Source of the DNA: Panax quinquefolius
Lineage: Eukaryota; Streptophyta; Magnoliopsida; Apiales; Araliaceae
Reading direction: 5' to 3'
Assembly (NCBI GenBank): GCA_020205615.1
Contig: CM035170.1
Location: 36,728,183 to 36,792,182 of the forward strand
DNA: 64,000 nt
Positions 21,476-33,119 of the stretch are shown piece after piece. Made by a program: the position numbers and the translations under genes. The stretch's first letter is position 1. Each line of letters begins with the position of its first letter. The notes beneath the pieces are model-generated. The model was not told the origin of the DNA and did not search any database. It was given only the letters and a program-made list of their open reading frames with translations.

Positions 21476-23118
21476 TTAGGAACACAAATTCTGGAGTTGA
21501 CTCGAAGTATCCATTCTAGGATTGATTCTTACTTTCAAAATAGTACATTCTTGTACTTTCTTTCTCATACGCATCAGCTCCAAGTCTGTAGCTTGAGCAT
21601 CTTTAACTTTATCGATTAAAGTCATTTCTACTCGTATATTTGACATCATCACATGGGTTCCTGGAGTCTTTAACTCTTTCTTTATCCTTTGTAAGTCATA
21701 CCAAATGCGCTTTTGCGTTAACAATATTGCACTCGTACCCACATATGATCTTCTACTCAATGCATCAGCTACCACGTTCATTTTTCCAAGATGGTATTGA
21801 ATGGTATGATAGTAATCTTTCAACAGCTCGAGCCAACGTCATTGCCGCATGTTGAGTTCCTTTTGGGTGAAGAAATATTTGAGGCTTTTATGATCTGTAT
21901 AGATCTCCACTTTTTCCCCATACAGGTAATGCCTCCAGATTTTAAGCGCAAAAATGACTGTTGTCAACTCTAGATCATGAGTAGGATAATTCCTCTCATA
22001 TTCTTTGAGTTGTCGTGAGGCATAGGCTATGACTTTCCCAGGTTACATGAGAACACATCCTAACCCTCTGCCTAAAGCATCGCTGTATATGACAAATCTC
22101 TCAGAACTAGATGGTATTATCAGAACAAGTGCTGAAATGAGTCTCCTCTTAAGTTCTTGAAAACTCTTCTCATATTCGTCGCTCCAACCGAATTTTGTAT
22201 CTTTTCGAGTTAACTGAGTTAACGGAGTGGCAATTCAAGAAAACCCTTCCACGAATCTCCGATAATAACCAGCTAAGCCCAAAAAGCTACATACTTCGGT
22301 TACTGACTTAGGTTGTTCCCAACTTTGTATTACTTCAATCTTCATTGGGTCAACAGATATTACGTGATTCGATATCACGTGCCCAAGGAATACTCCTTCC
22401 TCAAGCCAGAACTCGCATTTCTTTAACTTGGCATATAGCTTATTTTCACGAAGATTTTGGAGTATATGAGGATGTCATCAATAAAGACAACCACAAAATG
22501 ATCCAAATATTCCTTGAATACTCGGTTCATCATATCCATGAAGGCATTAGGAGCATTAGTCAATCCAAAAGATATGATAAGGAATTCTTAATCCGCGTAC
22601 CGAGTTTTGAAAGCAGTCTTTGGAATGTCATTAGTTTTAATCTTTAACTGATGATATCCGGAACGAAGATCGATTTTTGAAAAGAATTTAGCGCCTTGCA
22701 ACTGGTCAAACAAGTCATCAATGTGAGGTAACGGGTACCTATTTTTTATGGTGAAATGATTCAACTCCCGGAAATCAATACAAAGTCGCATACTCTCATC
22801 TGTCTTCTTTACAAATAAAACCGAAGCACCCTAAGAAGACGTACTAGGATGAATGAAACCGATATCTAACAACTCCTGAAGTTGGGTTTTTAACTCCTGA
22901 ATTTCACTAGGAGCCATTCGATATGGGGCTTTGGAAATGGGTTTTGTACCGGGTTCAAGGTCAATATAAAATTCTATTTCACGCTCTGGGGGTAGGCCAG
23001 GAAGTTCTTCAAGGAATACGTCAGGAAATTTATTAATAATAAAAATATCATTCAAATCTGACGTATTTTTATTTAAATCTATGACATGGGCTAAGAAAGC
23101 TTGATATCCATTTTTCAA
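21476..23118 (-). pseudogene. Reverse transcriptase and RNase H of element A
   Basis: Minus-strand frames 23118-22831 and 22791-22588 hold the RT N-terminus (FPDVFLEELPGLPPEREIEF, YRMAPSEIQELK, GFIHPSTSS) and palm motifs [11 protein letters not shown] and [12 protein letters not shown]. Further on, the active-site block [10 protein letters not shown] lies near 22480, just before a short deletion that removes the REDHEQHL-type segment. RNase H motifs ([19 protein letters not shown] region near 21860-21900) and the frame 21823-21476 (tail [22 protein letters not shown]) follow. At least four stops or frameshifts break the domain. RT and RNase H would copy genomic RNA into cDNA; this copy is dead. 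Confidence 0.87.
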
Positions 23119-23240
23119 TAAACGAATAGCTTTATGGCTTGATATGACAGTGATTGACTTTAGTGGTTTGGTTTCTTGAATTCACATAATAGGATTGGTT
23201 AGGAATTTGAAAGCTAACAACCTTACGAAAACAATCAATT

Positions 23241-23573
23241 TTAGCATTGATGAGTTGTTAACCAATCAATCCCTAAAATCACATCAAATGCAAGTATTTT
23301 TAAAGAGATGAGATCGACAGGTAACATGAGGGTGCTGATTTGAATCAAACAAGATTTATAAACAGTGGATGTAATGAATGTTTCTCGCAACGGAGTTTTA
23401 ACAGATAAGTCAAAGTCTAATTTCTCCAGAGTTAAATTTAAACGTTGAGCGCAAGTAGGAGAAATAAAAGAATGGGTAGAACCAGTATAAAATAAGGTAT
23501 AGACTTCGCAAGAGTTTATGATTAGCTTACGCGTGATAACCTCGTTCGGGTTCGTCGCTTTTTGGGAGGTCAC
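23241..23573 (-). pseudogene. Aspartic protease of element A, active-site Asp lost
   Basis: This 110-codon frame encodes a retroviral-type aspartic protease: NPNEVITRKLIINSCEVYTLF, the flap region, and AFDVILGIDWLTTH at its end. The active-site motif reads YTGS instead of DTGS (codon at 23487-23489, GAT to TAT in sense). Element B keeps DTGS at 48018-48029. The change alone should abolish polyprotein cleavage. Confidence 0.88.
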
Positions 23574-23576
23574 AAC

Positions 23577-25496
23577 AAACTCTCTCCCTTGAACTACCAG
23601 CTTTGACTTGTTTTGGATGACCTTTGGTGCCTCTATCCCAGCTGAACCTGTCTTTACTATACGAAAAAATCGAGCTAGGTGACCTTCTCTTCCGTAATTG
23701 TAACACGCTTTGGATTGTTGCGTTCAGTTTGGACTGATGTGTCCCTCCCCTCCGCATTTGTAACATATGACCGGTGGTCGTTCTCCTTCCTTGAAAACAT
23801 GTGTTGGTGCTGCTGTCCTCCCATCATTATTGAACCTTCTCTTCTTGAAATTTCCACTTGACTCATTTCTTCTATTATCTTGGCCAAGGTTACCACCGAA
23901 GTGGTTACCATTTCTGGCATATTGATTTCCTCCACGTTTGTTGTCACCGCTTCGATGACTGCTACCACTAGTATTATCATTTTTTTGGATGATATCTCTT
24001 GGTTGGGCTGACTCATTATCATGCTCCAATAACTGAGTCCTACTCACAACCAGGGAAGGAGCTAGGCTTCATTTCAGGGGGCCATGGCCCTCCAAGATTT
24101 TAAAATTTTGTAAGTACTAAGGGCCACCCACTTGAATTATGAGATTAAATTTGTGTTTTGTGGGCCTTGTATCAATCCATTTCATTTCATTATCTCCACT
24201 TCTCCACTACACTCTTTTTTACTTTTTCCCTAACATTCGCCATTCCATTTCCGCCCCCAGCCCATCCGCCATTTTGTTCCTGCCTCCTTGGTTTCCAGTT
24301 TGAAGATGAAAGCAGACAAGTAGAGATTCTTTACTTTATTCATTCTCTATTCTTTACTTTATTCATTCTTTACTTTTTTTACATATATATATATATATAT
24401 ATATTATGTATGTGTAGAAACAAATTGGGGTTTAAAATTGTTGATACGCGGAGTTATCAATTCAATCTATGTTCGTTTATATGTTATAATTTGTCATTGC
24501 GTATTTGCATTGTTAGATTAGCTTTTATTGAGATTTATATGCACTCCCAAGTCCGAAATAATGCTAGGAATTAGATTGGTGGATATAATGGACTATTTCG
24601 TAAATACAGTGGGATTGTGGACCTATGGTTAGAAGAAATAATGCCAGGAATTAGGATTGGTGGGAATTATTTTCTGGAGTTGGGACTTGGGAAGCTCAAT
24701 TGCATAGCATTTTATCTTGAAAAGTCTGAAGGCTGGAAGTTTGATTTTGCCCCCCAAGATCAAATCCTGGCTCCGTCCCTGTTCATAACATCTGAATGCA
24801 AGCAAAGTTTGTGAGAAATGAGGTATTGACGTATTTCGGGTTTCAAACCTCTTAGAAACATCCGCGTCATACGATCTTCATTATCTACCAAATGGGATGC
24901 AAACCGGGATAACTCGGCAAACTTAGCCTCGTACTGCAACACAGACATATTGTTTTGCTCCAGTTTAATGAATTCTACCTCCTTAATGTGAAGAATACTT
25001 TTGGGAAAGTACTTGTCGTTGAACAATTCTTGGAACTTCTCCCAAGACATCTTCAGTGCGACAGGCAGAGTACGTTTTACAGATTTCCACCAATGATCTG
25101 CCTCTCCTCACAACATGAAGATGGCAAAGAGAACCTTTTTCTCTCGGAGCATCCAAAGACATCAAATATCTTGGTGATCTGCATAATTCACGTCTCTTCC
25201 TTAAGTGGTTCTGGCTTTCCTAAAAACTCCGGTGGTCCCAACTCTTTGAATTGCTTAGCAGTGACCATCCGTGAGTTTCCAGTGTTCCCATTTGCATTTT
25301 GCACAGGAGTCTCTCTCGCCTGATGTTGCATGAATTTTAGAAAGCCTCTGAACATCTCATCATTCATCATTTGGTCTATGTTGTTGTTTACCTGAGGATT
25401 ATCGCATTCCTGATGCACATTATCCTGGCTATTAATCGTCGGTTACTCAACGGTCTCATGTGCTCCATTGCTTATCTCAACATTTTCAGATGTCAT
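23577..25496 (-). pseudogene. Gag of element A, split by hAT MITE
   Basis: The frame starts at ATG 25496 (MTSENVEISNGAHETVE then stop), aligned with the B start at 46755. Fragments follow: QMMNDEMFRGFLKFMQHQ..TAKQFKELGPPEFLGKPEPLKEE (25418-25188) and [49 protein letters not shown] (25050-24791). The hAT MITE intervenes at 24051-24782. Basic sequence and a zinc knuckle, CYKCGGEGHISPN, follow at 24042-23724. The last knuckle Cys codon is TGA, a stop, in place of TGT or TGC. Gag would form the particle and bind RNA. At least four stops plus the insertion inactivate it. Confidence 0.88.
24051..24782. mobile_element. hAT-type MITE in element A gag
   Basis: The ends are CAGGGAAGGAGCTAGG (24051) and CCTGGCTCCGTCCCTG (to 24782), imperfect 16-bp terminal inverted repeats of the CAGGGGCGGAGC type typical of plant hAT elements. 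The flanks CTCACAAC (24043-24050) and TTCATAAC (24783-24790) form an 8-bp target duplication with two C/T differences. The gag frame rejoins when it is removed. No transposase is present; an (AT)n run lies near 24383-24405. It is 732 bp and non-autonomous. Confidence 0.85.
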
Positions 25497-25659
25497 TTTC
25501 AAACACTGCCACAAAACAAGGGTTAATTGACATGCCACATATTATCCCTATATTCTGACCGACCAATTAAATAACAATTAAGCTTAGGTAGGTCATACTA
25601 GAAAAGAATTTACTTGTCTCTCCCTCTTAGTTCTAGCCTCACATCTCAGCCATGGATCA

Positions 25660-25680
25660 TATTCCTAAGCTTTGACACTA
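25660..25680 (-). other. Decayed primer binding site of element A
   Basis: On the minus strand TTAGTGTCAAAGCTTAGG lies two bases after the 5' LTR. It resembles the initiator-tRNA-Met type TTGGTATCAGAGCTTAGG found in plant chromoviruses, with four changes. Confidence 0.6.
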
Positions 25681-25682
25681 AC

Positions 25683-28173
25683 TGTGACGCCCCCAAAATA
25701 GGTATACACAACCCATTCTGAGTCGCCAATTATATGGTACAAAATTCTTATACAAACTTCATTAATACAATACGATAAACGTAAGCTGATAGTTTTAACA
25801 CGAATATTGTCTCGTAGAAAATATCCAAACTCAAATGGAGTCCTCATTATAATTATTATCACACTATTTTATAAAATAGTGAGGACTACTATAGCCACCA
25901 TCTCGGACCATCACTCCGTTCCCCAACTAGTCCCAACTATATTCTCATTTCTTGAAGAGAACAATGAAAACAAAAGGTGAGCTCAACTAGCCCAGTAAAT
26001 AATATTTTGACTAAGATAATGTAGAATAAATTATTGTTAGCCTTCAACAGTGTAAAACCGATATAATATAATAGACAACAAGTCTAACTGCAGCGGAATA
26101 AGCAATCCATTAGAAGAGTCAAGTAGAGTATAATATCTACTATCTTCTATGATTTAAAAGTTCATCATCAATATTTTATCACTGTAACACAGCTCAATAA
26201 ATAATCCACATCATTGAATTATCCACGCACTACGGGCCAAGGATATTCATTAGTATCACATCCACGAATTATTCATGCACTACGGGCCAAGGATATTCGT
26301 TATTATCAGCAGTGGTCATAATCATGCCAACAATTGTCCATCAATGCACTACGGGCCAATGAGGACTTTTAACACATCATTTGTAACATTAAAATCATGA
26401 TTATACCAATACATGGTTATAATCATAACAATCAACAGTCCATCTATGCACTATGGGCCAAAGATGACTTTCATCAAAATATAAGTATGAGGATGATGAC
26501 AATAATATAAGCATCCATCAAATGAAATCAAGGATAAACATTAAAGATTTTTAATTTATCCAGAGTTTAAAAATGTCCAAATTGTCAACATGATAACTGC
26601 TTTGTGTAGTAAAATTCAAGAATAATATCAAAAATAATTTGGATAGAAAAAAATCATATTTTGTCCCAGGTGAATAGTACCCGAGTGAATAGTATCGCGT
26701 GAATAGTACTTCGTGAATAGTACCCCGTGAATAGATCAAAATTTAACAAGAATGTTTAGAAAAATATTCTTGTGAAAAGATACTAGATGAAGCACAAATT
26801 TCAAGGATATTTCAAGGAGTATAGAAGCAATACTTAACAAAAGGAGTGTAGAATTTGGAATATGAATCGAAATAATATTACTTACATACTATAGAGTATG
26901 GAAAAAAAATTATTTCTTACAAATATTGAACAAAAATAATATCCCTTACCTTAAAAGGAGAGTACTTTTGACTGGTATAGTGGAGATATTCTTGAAGAAA
27001 ACTTATATTTTTTGAAGAAAACTTCCCTAAACTCTAAAGAAACATCCAATATTATAGAAGAAGAATCGGCGTGTGATTTTCATTTATAAACTAAGCATCC
27101 TATTTATAGGTGAATGGCAGGATACTATTTAAGAAAATAATCACGGACTGCACAGGAAAAAGAATTCACGGGCACAATTTATCAGCACATTTTTGAGACA
27201 ACCAATGAGAGAGTGCCCTCCCATGAAGGTAACTAGCAAAGTGGGAGATGTAGACCAATGATGGGGTGCCCTCTTTTGAAGATAATTAAGTTTGGGAGAT
27301 ATGGACCAATGAGAGAGCACCCTCATTCATAAGGCAGTGAATAATAGCTGTATTATTTGAAAAGTTGGCCAATAAAATCCTAACATATGAAAGAATGAAC
27401 AAACACTAATTTGAAAGGATAATTGAACAAACATCTTTCACTCATCAATTATTATTCTTATCTTTAATTACCATGATCTTTATTCATTATTAATATTATA
27501 ATTCACAATATTAACAACCAGGTCATTCCCAGGAAAGAGGAGGCTTTTCGATAAGGACTTCTCCTTATTAGCACACAATTAGGTGACCAAACCCTTTTCC
27601 TCGAGAGAACTTTCTAGACATTGTCAATAATGCAAATAATAGTATGAATAACGGTGTCGTCTCAATTATTGATTTAATAATATAAAATATTGTGCAGATG
27701 ATACTGTGAAAATAATTGAATCAAGAATATGAGATACTATGCAGGAAATATTGTGGAAATAATTGAATAAAACTGAGTGACTTCTCACGTAAGCATCAAT
27801 AATCAAAGATACTATGCAATACTGTGTGTTACTAGGCAACCACGCGTATTAATGTACTTTTATCACTGGGTATTTCAACAGTTAACGGTAAAAATTTTGC
27901 TATTAGTTTTTTTATAAAAAGTTAATTCTGTAATTTTCTAACTCCGACAATAATTTCTTTGTGGGGTCCACCAATGATTGTGTCGTCGTACGAATATTCC
28001 CCGGTAAAAGGAAAATTTTCCGACCAATCGAATATTTTATGACAACTTGCTTACTTTTCAAACTTTATAAATATTACCCACAACTATAACATTATATCAC
28101 ATCCACACCATAATATTCAAAATGATATTTAGAGAAGAAAAAAATCTTTATTCATAAAAGTTGGGGTCTTACA
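25683..28173 (-). repeat. 5' LTR of element A
   Basis: The 2,491-bp partner of 13726-16233 has intact terminal TGTAAGACCCC and GGGGGCGTCACA (minus strand). TATAAATA (minus) is at 27101-27108 and CCAAT repeats at 27202-27324. It has five ACTATTCAC units at 26670-26735, one more than the partner, and the hairpin array at 26214-26468. Confidence 0.92.
26214..26468 (-). repeat. Hairpin array in element A 5' LTR
   Basis: This is the counterpart of 14254-14508. Arms include TGAATTATCC/GGATATTCA (26214-26250) and GTC-C-ATCT/AGAT-GAC (26438-26468), around the core GCACTA(C/T)GGGCC on the + strand. Confidence 0.8.
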
Positions 28174-28373
28174 AAACTCTGTCCATTTCAGCCTTTAACC
28201 TCTTCTAGAGTGCTCCAAACTTGGATATTTTTCTTTCTAACACTTGTAAGCTAATATTCTACAACATATAAACATTTATCATGTGGAGACTGAGTTTTCA
28301 AGCTCCAAAAGCGGTCTGACGTCTTCTTGGTAGCCCACTGTAAGATTTTTCAGATTTTAATGTTTTCTACTCC

Positions 28374-28444
<71 letters not shown>

Positions 28445-28475
28445 GATTGTCACTGATTAGTTATGCTCGGATCGT
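28174..28475 (+). mobile_element. Element H LTR, middle segment with (TA)n
   Basis: The sequence continues from 13725 across the AAACT duplication. It is non-coding and contains a long pure (TA)n run, about 28378-28440, preceded by TTCTACTCCTTTAATA. It ends with ATCGT (28471-28475), the target duplication of element L, and resumes at 34869. Confidence 0.55.
28378..28440. repeat. (TA)n microsatellite, ~31 units
   Basis: An uninterrupted TA dinucleotide run. Four further runs of the same kind follow in the same host sequence after element L (34893-35160). Confidence 0.95.
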
Positions 28476-30164
28476 TGTTGGGTAAAATCTAATTACGCAC
28501 AACACGCAAGTATACGTGGTCAACAAGTAATAAAGTGTAAGTAGAGTATCATTCTCACGAGGAATTGTTTAATAAAAATCACCAAGTACTAACCCGTAAC
28601 CAACTCAATCTTATTTAAACGAATGAATTTCAATTTATAAATAAACTAATTCTAATTACCACTAGATAAATTAAGATTACGAAGATTTAAGATCACAACT
28701 TCACTTATTGCTTCATTTAAGTTAACACACTTCTCATCAATTATTCTCTATCCTGAATTGTTAATCTAGAACACTAAAGCAGATAAAATCACCTATCGAT
28801 GCATAATACTCATACTCACTTAAATCCACAGATGATAGAATTAAGCAAGACACCCGAATTAACTAATCTACTATATCTCTATGTGAATTACAATTAAAAA
28901 GGATTTAAAGCACTAGTTCTCTATAAGATTACATATGACATAAAGGCATATCTCTATCCTAAACAAGAATCATGAATTCCGTCTATGCAAAAATCACAAC
29001 ACATGCTATCATGATAAGATCTAAATCAATACTTCATCTCTCGAGTTCATATAGATTATCACGGTAATTGTTAGCTAGGCAATTAAGCAATTAAGTCCAA
29101 ATCACAATAGACAATCCTCACGATAGAACATGATAATTGATAGCGAAGCATATTAAAATAAACTACACAATAAGATCCATTGTAATCTCAAACAAAGAAT
29201 TAGTTCATGATTATTGAATTAAAACTAAGAATCCACAATTGAATAAACAATAAAAGACAAAGATAAGAAGATAAAATCTGTTGTCTGGAGATTTTATGCT
29301 CTCTCCTTGCTCATACTTTGAATCTTCAATGGTCTCCAAGTTGCTTCAATCTCCAAATTTACTAAGAACTAGGATTTTGATCTAATATACTCTAATTTAA
29401 TCTGATGGAATCCTCTCTCTCCCCTCTAATCTATGTGATTCTCCTCCTTTTATATGCCTCTTTATATTTCTTTAAGTCTTCTTGGAAGTCCTTGAGTCAA
29501 TCGGATCAAAATAATCCTTCGCGGACTCAAATTTGGCCAAAATTCGCCTTTTCTGCGCATATAGATACCGGTGGGTTTATACTTGTAAGTCCCTACAGGG
29601 GTCCCTACTATTTTTGGTATGCCCGCCCTTGGATCGGGTACCTTTTTCTTGTGGACGTCCTTTGGAAAAATGGCCATAACTTTTGATCCAAGAAGAGTTA
29701 TGAAGCCGGCCAACTATCAAATCGAAGATATCGACGAGTTCTACAACTTTAATTTTTTGAGACTTGAGAAATAACGAACGGATGAAGGTCCAAATTGGGC
29801 TGGAAGGGACTTTTATGCAAATGGCCACCCAAAACAGTGAAGTTCAACGTCCGTTGGTACAAATGTCATAACTCTTGCATCCGAACTCCAATTGGAATGA
29901 TTCAAGTTGTTAAGGAAAGATAAGAAAAAGCTCTACAATTTATGCCAAGTTCCAAGCCAAAAACATGAAATGAACATGAAAGCCCAAACAATGTCCGATT
30001 TGCTTTTCTTTGTAATTTCATACCAATTCTTTGCGATTTCATCTCCCAAACATACAATCTACAAAATGAACACAAAATGCATGAAAAGTAACTAAGAAAT
30101 ATGAGATTAAGCCACTAATTCAAGTAACAGATACCGGATAAGTAGATATAAAACCTACTTATCA
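28476..30164 (-). repeat. 3' LTR of element L
   Basis: The 1,689-bp LTR reads, in sense, TGATAAGTAG...GATTTTACCCAACA. TATAAAAG (minus) is at 29447-29454. It is shorter than the 5' LTR mainly in the GC-rich palindrome cluster, where only remnants (TACCGGTGGGTT, CCCTACAGGGG) remain near 29566-29600. Confidence 0.9.
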
Positions 30165-30180
30165 AATACCCCCAAACTTA
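30165..30180 (-). other. Polypurine tract of element L
   Basis: On the minus strand TAAGTTTGGGGGTATT abuts the 3' LTR start TGATAAG. Confidence 0.8.
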
Positions 30181-31726
30181 AACCTTTGTTTGTCCTCAAG
30201 CAAAAACACAAAACAACAATGCTAAGAAATGCAACTAATCTACATGCCTACGAATCCAGTAGTAATAATGAAGAAACAAATCTATTTAACCGGCCTTGGA
30301 GAAATCAAGTAAACATGATAATACATCATATCAAAACTCATCAGTAATTTCTCAATCAATCATCAAATCTTAAACCGTTATTACTGATATAGTGCGTGTG
30401 TGCTCAACATCCATACTAACTGATATAATGCTAGATACAACACATACTAGATCTCTTTAAAGGCATCATATAGTGAAAACTCACAAAATTTACTAACAAG
30501 CTAAATCCAACTAAAGTCAAACATCCACCAAATTTAAGAGTCCAATCCGGGAGACTTATGCTTTACTTTGCATTACGGGGGCTTTTTGCTCTTTTCCTGT
30601 CTTATTGTTTTTTATTATTATTATTATTATTATTATTTTTTTCTTTACTATGACTGTGCAATGTCTCATTCCATTAGGCTAACAGTGCTACCCTTTAGCG
30701 AGCTTTCGATCAACGACTCCCAGACCATAAAGACCTTAGGGTGCTAGGTGTAAAGACACTCCATCGGGCGTACTTGCTCAAGTAACAAAGGCCCCGAAAC
30801 AAGACTAGCCACAATAATTTTTTTTTCATCAATTTTTTTTTCTTTTTTGAAGCTTATATATCCCAAATTTTTCCCCCAAACTTAAGTTTTTGTCTAAATT
30901 TAGTCATCTCCACCTTTTCATGTCTTTTATTCATTCAAACTAGTATTATCCTTAAGAAGTCAATTATGTATCAATTTAAACTTAATCAGTCAACAAAGTT
31001 GTCTCTAACGTGCTAACCTTTGATTATACCGGTTTCAAACAGGAAAAGATCTAATTCATAACAAAAAAAATCACGTCAAAGCTCTAATAATTAGTACTAT
31101 ACTTGTCTACTCAATTCCAATTTCATCATTGGCCGAAATAAACATAAACTATCTAACAACTGGATTCATGAAAATGAACATAGTAACTAACTAATATTTT
31201 TGAATTTTTTTTGATTTTGATTTTGATTTTTTTAACAAGAAACTGCATATAATGCTATTCAAACTATACTACTATGGAACTACTTATGCAATTGTACTAC
31301 ATGAATGAAAACATATAATAATCCTAAACTAAACAAACATGACAACTTATGCAAAACTAAAACAACTACATTAAACATGCAAAACTAAACTAATTAACTC
31401 CCCCAAACTTAACAATTACAATGTCCTCATTGTAAAATAAAGCATGAAGTGAACGAGGACTTCCCTGTAATCATTTAAGCTTGTGGTGATGGTGGCATTG
31501 GTCGTGACGATCATTTTTCTATCCATTGAACCTCCAATACATGCAATGAAGAGAGACAACATGGATTAGATTATAAGAGAACTTAATAAACAAATTAACT
31601 CCTAAATTTTTGATGAACTAACAACACTAATTAAACTAGTAAAACATATAAATATAAAAATTCCTAGGTTGCCTCCCATTCAACACTTGATTTACAGTCT
31701 TTCAGCCTGACTTTGTCTGGTCAACG
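30181..31726 (-). mobile_element. Non-coding 3' interior of element L
   Basis: No open frame of note. It contains the post-pol motif GGGAGGCAACCT (minus, 31669-31680), a TTA trinucleotide run at about 30611-30640, and poly-T stretches (30830-30850, 31200-31230). A segment near 30660-30800 includes short GC-rich sequence without recognisable features. Confidence 0.7.
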
Positions 31727-32984
31727 CTATCCAATTCCTCTTCGAAAGTTGACGAACCCTCCATCCATTGGAAATAATGTTGCTTTTGGTAGGTTCCCAT
31801 TTGTGATAGCCAATGCATTAAAGTCACCTAACATTCTTTGTTTAGATAAGATCATATTTGAGAATGTTGAACATCTAGGTGTTTTCTCTATTGTGTCTGC
31901 GAATAGATTCTGGCATTGAAGCTTGTCAGACACAACAATCTCTTCTTCTATCTTCTTCAGCTCATCACACCATGGCTTCAAAGTTGTACTCGCTTTTACG
32001 TCACAAGGAGTATTGACGACGACATGACTACCTAGCGCACAAGGTTTTGCAAATCTAACTGGATCCTTGAACTTTGGTGGAGAAGGCACTTGAGGCATTA
32101 ATAACATCGGCTCATCCTCGTTAGTACTCATAGTTAGTTCTTCACCGACCTTGTTTTCATTATCCCCACTTATCTCCTCTTTTTCAACATCTCGTGGCTC
32201 ATCCAGTTGTACATTTAGCTCGGGCACTTCATCAATCTCGGAATCCTCGTCATAACACCAATTGTTTTTAGGACAGTTGTTCAGGGCTTTGAGCATTTAA
32301 TCCATCCGGTTCTGCAGATTTTGAATTGATATCTCTATATTCTAAATTTACCGCTCTTGATTAATCCTCCTTTTCTCATTTGATGCTACAAACTTGGACA
32401 ACAATTCCTCCAACCTTGAATTATCTGTCTCAGTCTCGAAAGCCATGTATTGAGGACCATAGGTTGAGGTAGTGACGAGTTGTTCCATCCGATTATTAAA
32501 AATTTGGGTTGACAGCTCTTGGCTAATTCTCATCTCCTCTAGGTTTGCTATGTCCTTCAATATTACATCCCTCGAATTTGGCTTTTCTTCTTGTGGCAAT
32601 GGAGGTGGACATGAAAATTTTGGTGTGTATGTTGGATTTGGAGAGTAGTATTGGTCTTCATAAGTATCGCTCCATGATGAATCCAGGTGATACCCCCAAA
32701 CTTGATGATAATTAGCATATGTATAATCATTGAGGTATTCACCACCGTGTTGTCCCGACCCAAAACTAATGGTGCATTGATGACTCGGATGATCACCAGC
32801 ATAATAATTGCAATTAACTGTTATTCTTCAATTACGTTGGGCTGCAATAACGTACAACCTCCTCGAAAGTGTCTCAAGTTCTTGCTGATAATGTAGAAAA
32901 TGCGTTGAGATCATCCATCCCCGCTCCCCCTCGGGTTGAGAAGTCATTCTCAGATATCGACCATTGATAATTAAATTCCGCCAT
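31727..32984 (-). pseudogene. Gag-like ORF of element L (coiled coil, acidic), broken
   Basis: The ATG at 32984 (minus) opens MAEFNYQWSISENDF and a frameshift follows near 32880. The frame then runs to 31727 with about four stop codons, two of them (TAA, TAG) between 32347 and 32330. Visible parts are a knuckle-like CNYYAGDHPSHQC near 32775-32815, a Tyr-rich stretch, helical segments NLEEMRISQELSTQIFNNRMEQL and RLEELLSKFVASNEKR likely to form a coiled coil, and then an acidic region (DEDSEIDEVPELN..., EEISGDNENK). Last comes a C-terminal part (FKDPVRFAKPCALGSHVV, WCDELKKIEEEIV) that I do not recognise. Total length would be about 420 residues. The knuckle plus coiled coil resemble the C-terminal half of Athila/Tat gag. 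The acidic and C-terminal parts have no family assignment. Confidence 0.6.
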
Positions 32985-33095
32985 GGTACCTGAAAGGAAA
33001 GAAAAATAGGAAGAGAATTAAATAAAAAGAAAAAAAATATTTAAATTAAGACTAATTTGATTGAAGCTAATATTGGCAAAAATAAATTAACTAAT

Positions 33096-33114
33096 TCTCC
33101 GGCAACGGCGCCCA
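33096..33114 (-). other. Primer binding site, tRNA-Asp type (element L)
   Basis: On the minus strand TGGGCGCCGTTGCCGGAGA matches the tRNA-Asp complement with one inserted G and one G-to-A change. It lies five bases from the 5' LTR. Confidence 0.85.
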
Positions 33115-33119
33115 AAAAC

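Larger units (their letters stand above)
13726..28173 (-). mobile_element. Element A: Tekay/Del-type chromovirus retrotransposon, nested inserts inside
   Basis: This is a complete but dead Ty3/gypsy element in minus orientation. It is bounded by a perfect 5-bp target duplication, AAACT at 13721-13725 and 28174-28178. Its 3' LTR is 13726-16233 and its 5' LTR 25683-28173. The interior carries gag, protease, RT, RNase H, integrase and a C-terminal chromodomain-like tail in the gypsy order. Two later insertions lie inside it: solo LTR 16877-20793 in the integrase and hAT MITE 24051-24782 in gag. Without them the element is about 9.8 kb. Stops and frameshifts in every domain make it non-autonomous. 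Confidence 0.93.

Noticed and set aside
24158..24574. 138-codon open frame
   Set aside because: It lies wholly inside the hAT MITE, includes the translated (AT)n run as a YIYIYI stretch, and has no transposase motif.
33096..33114. Possible tRNA-Asp gene fragment
   Set aside because: Only the 18-19 bases complementary to the tRNA 3' end are present, adjacent to an LTR: a primer binding site. No cloverleaf can be formed around it or around 6837-6854.
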